A stretch of 64,000 bases of DNA from Lachnospiraceae bacterium (GCA_900168235.1 FUZG01000015.1:45534-109533); one strand, 5' to 3'; shown: positions 38,547 through 47,799, numbered from the stretch's first letter. Translations and numbers: made by a program. The notes: generated from the sequence alone by a model not told the origin.

Positions 38547-39767
38547 CTAATAGATCCGCATGCTTTCGTCTATTGCTTCCATGCACCTGATCCAGTCTTC
38601 CTGAGGAAGAGTTTTCTGGATAGCAAACATCATGGCGGATACTGTTTTACTTACGCCGTTTTTTATGTGACGCTCCACTGCATCCATATCCTGAGCTTCT
38701 ACTGCGCTTTTCAGGCTTTTTCCTATTCTCCTGCAAGTGAGCTCGCCGCCGTCCTGACCGATGGTGTGGACCATGTCGGCAAATGCCTTTGTCTTGACGC
38801 TCTGGCAGTATTTTTCCTGATACTCAAGTATCAATTCCATCGCTTTCGCGATTTCTTCGTTATCTGCGCCGATATTTTTCCCGCCGAGATTATCGATGTT
38901 GTAGAGCTTTACATTTTCCGCGCATGCAAACGCCGATGAAATGTCCCTCGGTACAGCGAGATCCACAAGCACGCGCTTTTTTCCGTCCTCAAATATTTCA
39001 TGGCAGTCTTCGTACTTTACCGTGTGGTGCGGACTGGTGGTGGCACTCACGATGACATCGTATTTTCCCATGATCTCATAGCGGTCTTTATAATCTACGA
39101 TCCTGCATCCTTCGGGTATTTCGATCTGTCTGGTCTTATAGTTTCTGATTGTCACCATGACATCAGCGCCTGCTTTATGAAGCGCATTTGCGGCGAGCCG
39201 TCCGATTTCTCCGTTTCCTATTACCATGCAGGGAACGTAATGCAGATCACCGAGCTCTGCTTCCAGCGCGGTCATCATTTCTGACACGACTGACGTTTCT
39301 ACTGCTGTAAGGTGCAGTTCAGTCTTTACTTTTTTGCCGACAGCTATTGCATAGGCAAACATTTTTTCAAGCTCATAGTCTGTTGCCTGCGCTTCACGAG
39401 CCTGGTTCAGCGCATTTTTTACCTGTGTTATGATCTGGTCTTCACCGAAAACTCTGGATTTCATACCGCAGGACAGCTGGAAGAGATGATCCAGTGTTTC
39501 TTTTTCGTCCCTTACGATCATGTATTTTGCATATTCTTCTGCCGGCAATCCTTTCAGCTCGCAGAGTATGGTCTTCAGGTCGCACCCTGTTTCTTCGCTT
39601 ATATATATTTCTGTCCGATTACATGTTGACAGGATGACCGCACCATCTATTTCTTCTATGGACACCAGCGAATCTAATGCGTCGCTGATGTCTTCCTGAA
39701 ATGAAAATTTCGCTCTTACATCCAGATTTGCCTTTTCGTAATCAATACCAACCATCTGTACTGACAC
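38547..39767 (-). CDS. hemA: Glutamyl-tRNA reductase
   Basis: First step of the C5 pathway: reduces glutamyl-tRNA to glutamate-1-semialdehyde. Motifs are the catalytic Cys in ILSTCNRTEIY, SCGMKSRVFGEDQIITQVK, the NADPH-binding MVIGNGEIGRLAANAL and VDLAVPRDI. GTG 39767, seven bases after AAAGGCGG, is chosen; the frame extends 13 codons further and Met at residue 5 is another option. First gene of the minus-strand cobalamin run, so its promoter in 39768-39911 probably drives the operon. I see no cobalamin riboswitch there. Confidence 0.93.
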   Translation of the reverse strand: MSVQMVGIDYEKANLDVRAKFSFQEDISDALDSLVSIEEIDGAVILSTCNRTEIYISEETGCDLKTILCELKGLPAEEYAKYMIVRDEKETLDHLFQLSCGMKSRVFGEDQIITQVKNALNQAREAQATDYELEKMFAYAIAVGKKVKTELHLTAVETSVVSEMMTALEAELGDLHYVPCMVIGNGEIGRLAANALHKAGADVMVTIRNYKTRQIEIPEGCRIVDYKDRYEIMGKYDVIVSATTSPHHTVKYEDCHEIFEDGKKRVLVDLAVPRDISSAFACAENVKLYNIDNLGGKNIGADNEEIAKAMELILEYQEKYCQSVKTKAFADMVHTIGQDGGELTCRRIGKSLKSAVEAQDMDAVERHIKNGVSKTVSAMMFAIQKTLPQEDWIRCMEAIDESMRIY

Positions 39768-39911
39768 GTTTGTACCGCCTTTCAGTGATTTCTTTCCTAG
39801 TAACATGGTACAGTTTTTCGCGCTTTAGTACAACTGTGTTGATGGGAAACATTGTGGGATGTATTTTGGCCGTTGGGGACGGTGGCAGGAAGAGGATATT
39901 CTACACAGAAA

Positions 39912-39936
39912 AAAGCCGCCTCACGGCGACTTTAAA
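39912..39936 (-). terminator. Terminator after tRNA-Gly
   Basis: Minus-strand stem GTCGCC / GGCGGC (one wobble) with a GTGA loop and six Ts, starting nine bases past the tRNA 3' end. It separates the tRNA from hemA. Confidence 0.8.
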
Positions 39937-39944
39937 ATAAGAAG

Positions 39945-40015
39945 AGCGGGTGATGGGAATCGAACCCACGTATCCAGCTTGGAAGGCTGGTGTTCTACCA
40001 TTGAACTACACCCGC
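39945..40015 (-). tRNA. tRNA-Gly (TCC anticodon)
   Basis: 71-nt cloverleaf on the minus strand: acceptor GCGGGTG pairs with CACCCGC, the D loop has TAGTTCAATGGTAGAA, the anticodon loop is CTTCCAA (TCC) and the T arm is GTGGGTTCGATTCCCAT. CCA is not encoded. tRNA genes are frequent integration sites, and the AT-rich accessory cassette starts 190 bases away. I found no second copy of its 3' end in the window. Confidence 0.97.
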
Positions 40016-40203
40016 ATGAATCGTATTTAGTTTGTTGCCTTGTGTCGCAACGAAGATTATTATAGCCACTATCTCGTATTAATGCAAGTACATTTTTAAA
40101 TTTTTTTTATTATTTTCCATCTTGCAGTTATCACGAAACGGAGAACACTGTTTTCCATAAGCATCCCGCAAAGAGACGCACAGACGAGATATCTTTCTCA
40201 CCT

Positions 40204-40593
40204 TCATGTCGGTTCCCCAAATTCAGGAGATGAAGCAAATGTACTCCTCACACTGCTTCCTATTCCTGTAAACGCTATCAGTCCAAGTATTCTGCTGAGA
40301 TTATTGTCGTAAAGATTGTACTTTTCATAAAGACCATAAAACCCATCTTCTGTGACCCAGTATGAATCATTTAGCGACAATCCCCTGCATATGGATATCA
40401 CATCCATGGGGCGGTTGGCATTGAGTCCGCACTTTGAAAGAAATAAATTTACATATGCACGATTTTTAGGAATACTCCTTCGTTTGATCCAGTGGGATAA
40501 ACCATTTTCACTTACTTCCATGCCGATTGGGAGCAAGTTTCTGTGATCTTCATTGATCCAGTCTATAGCCAGGACAGGCTCTGCCAGAAACAT
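40204..40593 (-). pseudogene. HipA-like protein, N-terminal fragment
   Basis: About 129 residues ending shortly after GSSVRSTFASSPEF. The segment PLGxxVSENGLSHWIKRR-like, IPKNRAYVNLF, MDVISICRGLSLNDSYWV and LIAFTGIGSSVRS matches the N-terminal part of HipA-domain proteins of Clostridia, as I recall them. Those continue into a kinase domain, which is missing. None of the three frames beyond the stop resumes it. ATG 40593 follows GGAGACACAGGGAG. Probably inactive as a kinase. The family assignment is from memory of the motif pattern, so moderate. Confidence 0.6.
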
Positions 40594-40767
40594 CTCCCTG
40601 TGTCTCCGAATGATAATTCTTAGTATAATGATGATAACATTTCGATCATTAAATGAAATGCAAATATAGGGCAATATCATGCGATTTAGGATCTGAAGCG
40701 GACCAAAAAGAAAACAACTCGTCCATTTCTTCTTTACATCATCCGAATAAATCTGTACATATACGAA

Positions 40768-42240
40768 TTACTCTAAAACAAAAACATCTTTTCTTCTCAT
40801 CGCCTCAGAGAAATCTTCAAAAGAAGCATGTTGCAGAACTATTCCAGCCTGATCAGCAAACTTTACGATCGCAGTTAAGGCTTCATCATAATTCTCACCT
40901 GTTTTCAAATTATAATTGAATGTGTTCAGAAACTCTTCCATATTTTTTTTCTGAGACAGTTCAACTTGTGCAATCTGAGCTTTTAGTTTTGCCTCATATT
41001 CATCTATCTGCCTTTTACTCTCAACAAGGATCGCAGTCAGCCTGTCATTTTCTTCTGCTTCCAATTTAGCATTTTTTATTATCTCTCTTGTTGCAGTAAA
41101 TACATAACTTGCTGTAGTGTAAACGGCAAAAGGGACTAGCGGATTAACTTTTTTCCCCATTATCCCAGAGACTGCTCTGGAGAAAAAAATGGTTGTTGCA
41201 GACTTCGCAGTTGTATCTATAATTTGCTCTTTTAATTCCGTTTCATCTATTTCCCCCTTAGCATAAGATAAAAGAGCAACTCCTCCATCAATTAGACCTC
41301 CTGCCATAACTGTTGATGCGGTTGCATCACTTAAAAGTTTACTTCCGGCTTTTATCCCTTCATATCTGATTGCTGTACTCACAGCACCTGTTGCCGCTCC
41401 TCTGGCAGTTCCTTTTATTACATCAGAATTTACGGACTTTATTGCTTCACCCAACGTTTTCTGATCCGTAAAAACTGCTGCCATGTTACTGATACCTGAT
41501 ACTATTCCGGTTGTTACAAAAGAAGCCTTCGCCATATTAACAGCATTAGCCTTCATTTCAGCTTTTACAACCTTCTTTTCAAACTGCCTGGCATATTTAT
41601 CCGGTGAATCATAAGCATTTTTTACTTCTTCTAAAGTTGTTCCACCAGATGAAACATTTTCATGATGAAGTTCATCTGTTAGATTTTCATACGTATCCTG
41701 ATATTGTTTCTGATAAATATTTCCGTCTATTTCAGAACGATTCTTTGCTATATCTTTGGCTTTATTTAGCAAAGTAGTTTCTTTTCCCGTCGCCTCATCA
41801 ATATAATGGTCCTCTTTTCTGATCAGGCGCTGCATTCCTATATATTTATCTTTACGCTGCATCGTGACAGAATCGGCAGCTGCATGCTTCGAAGCACTGA
41901 ATTTTGCCTGAACTTCTCTCACAACTTTTTTATTTTCATGAATAAGAATATCGGCAGCTGCATGAGGATCTTCTATATCCGTAACATATGCTGTCAGTTT
42001 AGAACCCTTAGCTGCTGCGTCAACATTAAATTTTGCAGCTTCTATGTATTCGAATAAATTGCCTTTCCCTTGCTCAAAAACTCCATTTTGGATAATCGGA
42101 CTGGATACTTTTGCTCTAAAATAATCCATTCCATTTATAGCTGCATTTGTGGCATTTTGAACATTCTGCGACACCATATTACCAATCAATATACCTGCTT
42201 CTTTTGCAGCATCTTCTGCGGTTCTTTTAAAAACAGACAT
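40768..42240 (-). CDS. Unknown protein with candidate QxK nuclease motif and glycine-rich segment
   Basis: 490 residues, family not recognised. Residues 60-140 contain AADILI (Asp 97) and VVREVQAKFS (Gln 111, Lys 113). The D-x(13)-QxK spacing resembles Mrr-like PD-(D/E)XK nucleases. Residues 240-365 are small-residue-rich and hydrophobic (GTARGAATGAVSTAIR, TVMAGGLIDGGVALLSYAKGEI), suggesting membrane insertion. Residues 385-440 form a charged coiled coil. No signal peptide. Starts three bases after the 739-aa gene and is surely cotranscribed with it. Nuclease and membrane roles are inferences from motifs. Confidence 0.75.
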   Translation of the reverse strand: MSVFKRTAEDAAKEAGILIGNMVSQNVQNATNAAINGMDYFRAKVSSPIIQNGVFEQGKGNLFEYIEAAKFNVDAAAKGSKLTAYVTDIEDPHAAADILIHENKKVVREVQAKFSASKHAAADSVTMQRKDKYIGMQRLIRKEDHYIDEATGKETTLLNKAKDIAKNRSEIDGNIYQKQYQDTYENLTDELHHENVSSGGTTLEEVKNAYDSPDKYARQFEKKVVKAEMKANAVNMAKASFVTTGIVSGISNMAAVFTDQKTLGEAIKSVNSDVIKGTARGAATGAVSTAIRYEGIKAGSKLLSDATASTVMAGGLIDGGVALLSYAKGEIDETELKEQIIDTTAKSATTIFFSRAVSGIMGKKVNPLVPFAVYTTASYVFTATREIIKNAKLEAEENDRLTAILVESKRQIDEYEAKLKAQIAQVELSQKKNMEEFLNTFNYNLKTGENYDEALTAIVKFADQAGIVLQHASFEDFSEAMRRKDVFVLE

Positions 42241-42243
42241 ATA

Positions 42244-44463
42244 TCACACCACCAATCCTAGTATTTCTGCTCCTGATACAACGATAACAGAAGCTATGAT
42301 CCTGATACATCTCCACATAAACAACTTGCTTTGAGAAAGATTTTTATAGTAGAAAAACATTGGGAATGCTAATGCTCCACCGGCAATACCAATCAGGCCA
42401 ATCATATTTTTTGATACCAATTGCGCAATCATCATAACAATACAAAATGCTGATATTGCATATCCCGCAACTAATGCACGATTCGCATTTTCCTCCCAAA
42501 TAATATTGGCAGTTTCCAGGTCTTCTTCCTCATTCATTTTGAATGTTTCCTTCATTACAGTCTTATAAGCGGTATTAGCAGCGTCTATGACAATGATAGA
42601 CTCATCCGCATCTCCACCATTGCTCTGAGACAAAATACATGATGCCAGTATCGTATACTGTATCTTTGCTATAACGAATGACATTTCAAACACACGTCTT
42701 TCTGCCTCAGAAAGTAAATCATATTGTACCGCTTCACCAGCAGTTTGATATTTCTCTCTAATACCGTCAATTTTTTGAAGAAAGCTTGCTTGAATCTTAT
42801 TATATTTCTTCAGCGCCAACTCGATGCGTTTAACTTTCTTTGTTGTCGCATCGAAATCAGATATTGCAGATTTTATTTTGCCTGATATTTTTTTAACCTC
42901 CTGGCTAATTTCAGTAGCCTGAGCAAGGTTTTCTCTTCCTGATATTCCATCTACTGTTTGCCTTACAGCAGAAATGTAATAGTCAGACACTTCCCCAAAA
43001 GGAACATTGTCAGAAATAGCAGGATCCAATTCTCCGGTAAACCATAGAGACATGTCATGCCTGTGAACACGGCTCATTACTCCATGTTCATCCTCAAGCT
43101 GTGATAATTCACTCAGGAAATCTTCTCCTCCAAACAATGCGACTTCCACAAATCCAGTATTTCCCAATTTTTCTATCCCATTGCTTTTCAGTCGTTTAAT
43201 ATATGAAAGTACTGAATCGCAACTCTCAAAAATAAACTCAATAGGAAAATCGGTAACATTACATGAATATGTATTGCTCACACTAATATTTTCAAAGTTT
43301 GATAATTGATCCATAAATGGCGAAAATGATCTTTCCCACAAATCAATTCGTTTCTTTCCAATATTTATCAATTCATTACTGGTGCTTTGCTTCTTTTTAT
43401 AGTATTTATTTGACGCATCCGAAAACTCTTTTATAGCGGTTGCTAATAGTTCTTTTATAGTTCTCTTTTCTTTTTCAAGTTCTGTTGCCTGTCCCGAAAG
43501 CTGAGCATAGTCCTGCTGTGCTTTTTGTAATAGCTGCCTGGATGATGGATCAATTTCTCCCTGATCATTCAGCAGAGGCACTGACAAAATATGATAATAC
43601 AACTGTGCCAGAAGCCACGAAAGATGCATCGTCTTTTGTTCTACTTCTGAGAGCTTATTATAATCTACTTTTCCGTCACTTCCCCTTTCATATTTGCAAG
43701 CTATACTGTCCATCTCTCTTAAATATGGAGTAAAAAGTCTGGAAAGCTTTGAAATAAAATCCCTGTAATTATTTGAAACACTTTCTATGCCCTTCATTCC
43801 TGTAATAACAACATTCATTTTAGATACAGCCGCTTCAGCTTCCGCATGAACTCTTTTTGCCTCAGCCAACTTTGCATTTCCCTGAGCTCCGGCTATTAAC
43901 CCACCAGCCACAGCGATAGCTCCTACTACAACTCCGCCTAAAACCACTGTGCCACCGGCTATACCTGCACCGCCAGATGCAATTGATCCACCTCCAAGCC
44001 ATGCTAATGTCGCATTCTTTTTGGCAATACCTTTTAACGCAGCTATAGCCGTTCCAGTAGAAGCATTTGCAAACATAGCTACACCACCATATGTAGCAAT
44101 TCCCACTATTGCGCCTGTACCAACAGATAAAGCCCCTGCTTTTATAATTTCATTAGCATTATATGTAGCATTCTGCATATTGACCATGAGTTCATTCGGC
44201 GTTTCATTTTTACCTAAGAAATCATAATTTTCATTAAACTTGCAAACCATTTGAACATTACTAAATGATCCAAATGATTCAAGGAATTTATTCATGTCTT
44301 TTGACCAGGCATGAACCTTATCTCTCCCAAGTTTTTCGAGACTTTTTGTTGTACTTCTCTTTTGACTTTCCAACATATTCTTTGCACTATCGTATTTCGA
44401 CTGTGCATCATTTAATAATTCCTGTATCTCTTCTGAATGCGTGATACCCTCAAATATACCCAT
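42244..44463 (-). CDS. Unknown membrane-associated protein with internal duplication
   Basis: 739 residues, family not recognised. Two copies of a helical unit are visible. In the first, about 20-330, SLEKLGRDKVHAWSKDMNKF and later LSEVEQKTMHLSWLLAQLYYHIL. In the second, about 345-640, ELINIGKKRIDLWERSFSPF and LSEAERRVFEMSFVIAKIQYTIL. The first unit holds a long Gly/Ala-rich hydrophobic stretch (108-192, including AWLGGGSIASGGAGIAGG). The last 80 residues contain three probable membrane helices. No signal peptide. ATG 44463 follows AGGAGTG. First gene of the two-gene cassette. A pore- or membrane-acting role is only a guess. Confidence 0.75.
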   Translation of the reverse strand: MGIFEGITHSEEIQELLNDAQSKYDSAKNMLESQKRSTTKSLEKLGRDKVHAWSKDMNKFLESFGSFSNVQMVCKFNENYDFLGKNETPNELMVNMQNATYNANEIIKAGALSVGTGAIVGIATYGGVAMFANASTGTAIAALKGIAKKNATLAWLGGGSIASGGAGIAGGTVVLGGVVVGAIAVAGGLIAGAQGNAKLAEAKRVHAEAEAAVSKMNVVITGMKGIESVSNNYRDFISKLSRLFTPYLREMDSIACKYERGSDGKVDYNKLSEVEQKTMHLSWLLAQLYYHILSVPLLNDQGEIDPSSRQLLQKAQQDYAQLSGQATELEKEKRTIKELLATAIKEFSDASNKYYKKKQSTSNELINIGKKRIDLWERSFSPFMDQLSNFENISVSNTYSCNVTDFPIEFIFESCDSVLSYIKRLKSNGIEKLGNTGFVEVALFGGEDFLSELSQLEDEHGVMSRVHRHDMSLWFTGELDPAISDNVPFGEVSDYYISAVRQTVDGISGRENLAQATEISQEVKKISGKIKSAISDFDATTKKVKRIELALKKYNKIQASFLQKIDGIREKYQTAGEAVQYDLLSEAERRVFEMSFVIAKIQYTILASCILSQSNGGDADESIIVIDAANTAYKTVMKETFKMNEEEDLETANIIWEENANRALVAGYAISAFCIVMMIAQLVSKNMIGLIGIAGGALAFPMFFYYKNLSQSKLFMWRCIRIIASVIVVSGAEILGLVV

Positions 44464-44737
44464 TAATCAACACTCCTGCTATTCTATTTAAAGGTTTAAT
44501 TTGAACCTTCTTGGTAATAATTCAAACAGTTCTATAGATGCTGTCGACAATTATACTATTACATTATAATGCTCATTTGTTTACTATTCATATCTGTTTT
44601 TAAAAGATAACGTGGATCAGAGCATATTATCTCCAATTCACATCTTACTCATACTTTAATCAAATAATCTATGTCCTCTGTTAATCACTTAGCTCATATC
44701 TGCTCTCTCACTGCCAACCGTCATATATAGCATAGAA
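44464..44737. promoter_or_regulatory. Upstream region of the two-gene cassette
   Basis: AT-rich gap with no gene. On the minus strand two TATAAT boxes are present (44555-44550 and 44568-44563). TTTGAA and TTCAAA (44500-44505 and 44521-44526) form an inverted repeat between these and the start codon, a possible operator. No strong -35 is evident. Confidence 0.4.
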
Positions 44738-44788
44738 AATCCCCCGCACCCAAGTCACAAAAATTTGTCACCTGGGATACGGGGGATT
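44738..44788 (-). terminator. Long terminator hairpin after sulP
   Basis: Arms AATCCCCCG and CGGGGGATT enclose a second helix (GTCACAAA / TTTGTCAC region). T-rich on both sides. Sixteen bases past the sulP stop. Confidence 0.85.
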
Positions 44789-44803
44789 AATTTTTATTAC
44801 TAT

Positions 44804-46456
44804 TTACAGCTCTGCTGCTCTCTTAAGTGCATCGTCGATATGCGGGCAGAAATTCTCTCTTCCGATTCTATTTACGAAATCGTCCTTTTCCATGGTCTTC
44901 ATGGGCTGGTTATTAACGTGTGAGAAAATGAGCTGGATATTTTTCTTCTCGCATCTGTCTGCAAGACCTTCGATAGCGTGCATTGCTGTCGCATCCAGTG
45001 CCGGAACGCTTCTCATACGCATAACGATAACACGGGTGTGATCCTCAACGGAGATCTCTGCGATACGGTCTGCTGCGCCGAAGAACATCGGTCCGCTGAC
45101 CTCATATACACGAACATGCTTCGGAACCTGACGGAGCTCGATGCTGTCCGGATCAGTCTCGGGATCAAATTCCTTCCATCCCTTAACCTGCGCTTCATCA
45201 GCCATACGTTTCATGAGGAGAACGCATGCAAGTACCATGCCGACACCGATAGCAATTACAAGGTCAAAGCATACTGTAAGTGTAAATGTTGCCACAAGTA
45301 CGAAGATATCGCTCTTCGGTGCTGTTTTGCAGAGATGTACAAAAGTTTTCCAACCGCACATATTGTAAGCCACCAGGAAAAGAATGGCTGCGATAGTCGG
45401 CATGGGGATCAGTGCTGCATACGGCATCAGAACCACAAGCACAAGGACGAGAACCAGTGAGTGAACGATACCTGCGATAGGTGTACGTCCGCCGTTTTTG
45501 ATATTCGCTGCAGTTCTTGCGATAGCACCTGTTGCCGGGATTCCGCCGAAAAGTGCGGAGCCGATATTTCCGATACCCTGAGCCACGAGCTCCATATTTG
45601 ATCTATGATGAGAATTTACCATACTATCTGCAACTACGCAGGACAGAAGTGACTCGATCGCTGCGAGGACCGCGATAGTAAATCCGTTTGTCATGGCGCT
45701 TCTTGCCGCATCCCATGAAAATGCGGGTATATGAAGGGTCGGAAGCTTATTGCTGATGGTGTAGAGGTCTCCGATGGTATTTACCTGCATGTGAAGCCCC
45801 TTTACCATGCCAATTCCTGCAAATACTGCGATAAGTGAACCCGGGATCTTTTCACCGATCACAGGAACCTTCGGCCACAGGATGAGAACAACGAGACATA
45901 CTGCACCAACAATGAGTGCCTGTGTATTGAGTGTCGAAAAATTCTCCGCAACAGCCTTCACCTTTTCCATTGTTTCGATGGTAACTGTGCCCTTCGGATA
46001 TGTTAAACCGAAGAAATCCTTCAGCTGACCGATAAGAATGGTCACAGCGATACCTGCTGTAAATCCTGTTGTAATGGTATACGGGATAAAATGAATCAAG
46101 CTTCCAAGTCTCAACACACCCATAATGATCAGGAGTATTCCGGCAAAAATAGTCGCCATCATAAGTCCGTCCATTCCATTGGATGCCACGATTCCTGCAA
46201 CGATCGTTGCAAATGCTGCTGTAGGTCCCGCTATCTGCACACGGCTTCCGCCGAAGAATGAGATCAGAAATCCTGCGATGATCGCTGTATAAATACCTTC
46301 CTCAGGACCAACTCCTGAAGCAAGCGCCAGCGCGATGGAAAGCGGAAGCGCGATGATCGCAACAATGATACCCGCAATGAGATCTTTCATGAACTGTTCT
46401 TTTGAATAGCTCTTCATTACGGAAAAAAGCATAGGTTTCAGCCTGTCTGTATTCAT
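44804..46456 (-). CDS. SulP family inorganic anion transporter with STAS domain
   Basis: 550-residue integral membrane protein. The N-terminal 400 residues contain about 11-12 hydrophobic helices: DLIAGIIVAIIALPLSIALA, the SulP signature region, and FGGSRVQIAGPTAAFATIV. The C-terminal 110 residues (HVRVYEVSGPMFFGAADRIAE, RMRSVPALDATAMHAIEGL) form a cytoplasmic STAS domain. Sulfate, bicarbonate or another anion may be the substrate; the sequence does not decide. It ends in a strong terminator. Normal length and composition. Confidence 0.93.
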   Translation of the reverse strand: MNTDRLKPMLFSVMKSYSKEQFMKDLIAGIIVAIIALPLSIALALASGVGPEEGIYTAIIAGFLISFFGGSRVQIAGPTAAFATIVAGIVASNGMDGLMMATIFAGILLIIMGVLRLGSLIHFIPYTITTGFTAGIAVTILIGQLKDFFGLTYPKGTVTIETMEKVKAVAENFSTLNTQALIVGAVCLVVLILWPKVPVIGEKIPGSLIAVFAGIGMVKGLHMQVNTIGDLYTISNKLPTLHIPAFSWDAARSAMTNGFTIAVLAAIESLLSCVVADSMVNSHHRSNMELVAQGIGNIGSALFGGIPATGAIARTAANIKNGGRTPIAGIVHSLVLVLVLVVLMPYAALIPMPTIAAILFLVAYNMCGWKTFVHLCKTAPKSDIFVLVATFTLTVCFDLVIAIGVGMVLACVLLMKRMADEAQVKGWKEFDPETDPDSIELRQVPKHVRVYEVSGPMFFGAADRIAEISVEDHTRVIVMRMRSVPALDATAMHAIEGLADRCEKKNIQLIFSHVNNQPMKTMEKDDFVNRIGRENFCPHIDDALKRAAEL

Positions 46457-46658
46457 GAGTTATCTTTTCTCCTTTACTATATGAAACAACTTTCAAGTTT
46501 ATGATTTTTTAATAATTATCACAATATACTTTTCGACATTTTTTTCCGCGCTGAAAACCCTTGTTTTCGGTATTCTATCCAAAAAACCTCTATGTGCACG
46601 TGCAACATATCCCGAGTTATGTTACAATGTCCGAAAATTTGTACATGGAGGGCTCATT

Positions 46659-47060
46659 ATGATCGAATACAAAGAAACTCATGACTTTACAAAAGAAGAC
46701 CTGCAGGATCTGTTTCTTTCTGTTGAATGGTCATCAGGACATTTTCCGGAAAAGCTCGTCATCGCCATGAAAAACTTTAAGACCGTCTACTCCGCCTGGG
46801 ACGGCGACAAGCTTGTCGGCATGATCTGTTCCATGGATGACGGCATCATGAACGCCTATGTCCACTATCTCCTGGTGAACCCCGCATACCACGATCAGAC
46901 AATCGGCAGAACACTGGTAGAGATGACAAAAGAGCATTATAAAGATTACCTCCGTATCGCGGTCATAGCCTACGATGACGAAGCTCATTTCTACGCAAAC
47001 TGCGGATTTAAAAAGAGCGATGAGTCCTCACCCATGTTCATCACTTCTCTGTGGACCTGA
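46659..47060 (+). CDS. GNAT family N-acetyltransferase
   Basis: 133 residues with a compact GNAT fold: AWDGDKLVGMICSMDDG (strands 2-3), YVHYLLVNPAYHDQTIGRTLVEMT, the acetyl-CoA pyrophosphate loop in a Q-x-I-G-R-T form, and FYANCGFKKSDESSPMF. Substrate unknown. The start follows ATGGAGGGCTC. TGCACGTGCA, a palindrome at about 46595-46604, lies in the promoter region shared with divergent sulP. The frame runs on past its stop into the Big2 fragment. Confidence 0.85.
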   Translation: MIEYKETHDFTKEDLQDLFLSVEWSSGHFPEKLVIAMKNFKTVYSAWDGDKLVGMICSMDDGIMNAYVHYLLVNPAYHDQTIGRTLVEMTKEHYKDYLRIAVIAYDDEAHFYANCGFKKSDESSPMFITSLWT

Positions 47061-47075
47061 TGCGCTTTATCTAAA

Positions 47076-47540
47076 TTGTATTCTGTATACAATACTGCAC
47101 TTGATGATACCGTTATCATCAACATTGAGAAGCCTGTTGCAAAAAAGAATAATATCCTGAATCCCGGAACTACCGCAAACGGACTCACTTTCTTTGACGG
47201 AATCACTAATGCCAAAGCTACTTCATGGAAATCTTCAAAGCCATCCGTTGTGTCTGTTGACAGCGAAACAGGTATGCTCACGGCAGTCAGCTCCGGAAAA
47301 GCCAAGATCACAGCATTTTTTGGTGATGGAAAGAAAGCTGCTAAATATAAGTTCAAGATAGAGGTTCCAAATTCATTTACTGATAAAAAAGACACTTCGG
47401 CTGCCTCTTCCGATTATGACAAGAAATCCGAAGCTGCTCCCCTTGCATCAGGAACTGTGACAGACTCTGTATCTGACTACGACGAAACCTTTACAGCCGC
47501 TGTACGTGTGGAAATCACCCTTACTCCATTAACAGAATGA
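47076..47540 (+). pseudogene. C-terminal fragment of an Ig-like (Big2) surface protein
   Basis: 154-residue open frame beginning at TTG with no convincing ribosome site and no signal peptide. Residues 35-95 form a bacterial Ig-like (Big_2) domain: ATSWKSSKPSVVSVDSETGM, LTAVSSGKAKITAFFGDGKK. A Ser/Thr/Asp-rich tail follows. Big2 domains belong to exported proteins, so this looks like the end of a larger gene whose front was lost. The frame is the same as that of the GNAT gene and begins right after its stop, so the breakpoint is there. Confidence 0.6.
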
Positions 47541-47551
47541 CCTACAAATAT

Positions 47552-47680
47552 CACTAGGCTCGATAAGACCTCGCTAAGTGCTCCGAAAAACAAGTTACGC
47601 TAGGCTCGACAAAACCTCGCCAAGCGAACTTGCATAACACGCACTAAGCTCGAAAATACCTCGCTAAGTGCTCCGAAAAT
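47552..47680. repeat. Double-hairpin dispersed repeat, copy 2 (one and a half units longer)
   Basis: 47589-47680 is identical to 5865-5956. A further single hairpin unit precedes it at 47552-47588 (CACT-A-GGC ... GCT-A-AGTG, same TCGA/ACCTC loop and CTCCGAAAA tail). It lies between a gene end and the lipoprotein terminator. Confidence 0.9.
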
Positions 47681-47684
47681 TAAA

Positions 47685-47730
47685 AAAGGAGCTATGAAGA
47701 ACACTTAAACATGTTCGTCATAGCTCCTTT
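47685..47730 (-). terminator. Terminator after lipoprotein gene
   Basis: 13-bp arms AAAGGAGCTATGA and TCATAGCTCCTTT with inner GAAC/GTTC. On the minus strand a run of six Ts follows. Confidence 0.85.
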
Positions 47731-47799
47731 AATCTTTGTATTCTAAGCTTCTCTTACATTACTATCGGTGACATATATATTCATCCGACGTTTCTACTG

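Noticed and set aside
39807..39911. Cobalamin riboswitch before hemA (CTGCCACCG word)
   Set aside because: The gap is about half the length of the aptamer, and no B12-box context or expression-platform hairpin is present.
40768..44803. Integrated element bounded by a duplicated tRNA-Gly 3' end
   Set aside because: No second copy of the tRNA 3' sequence and no integrase were found in the window.
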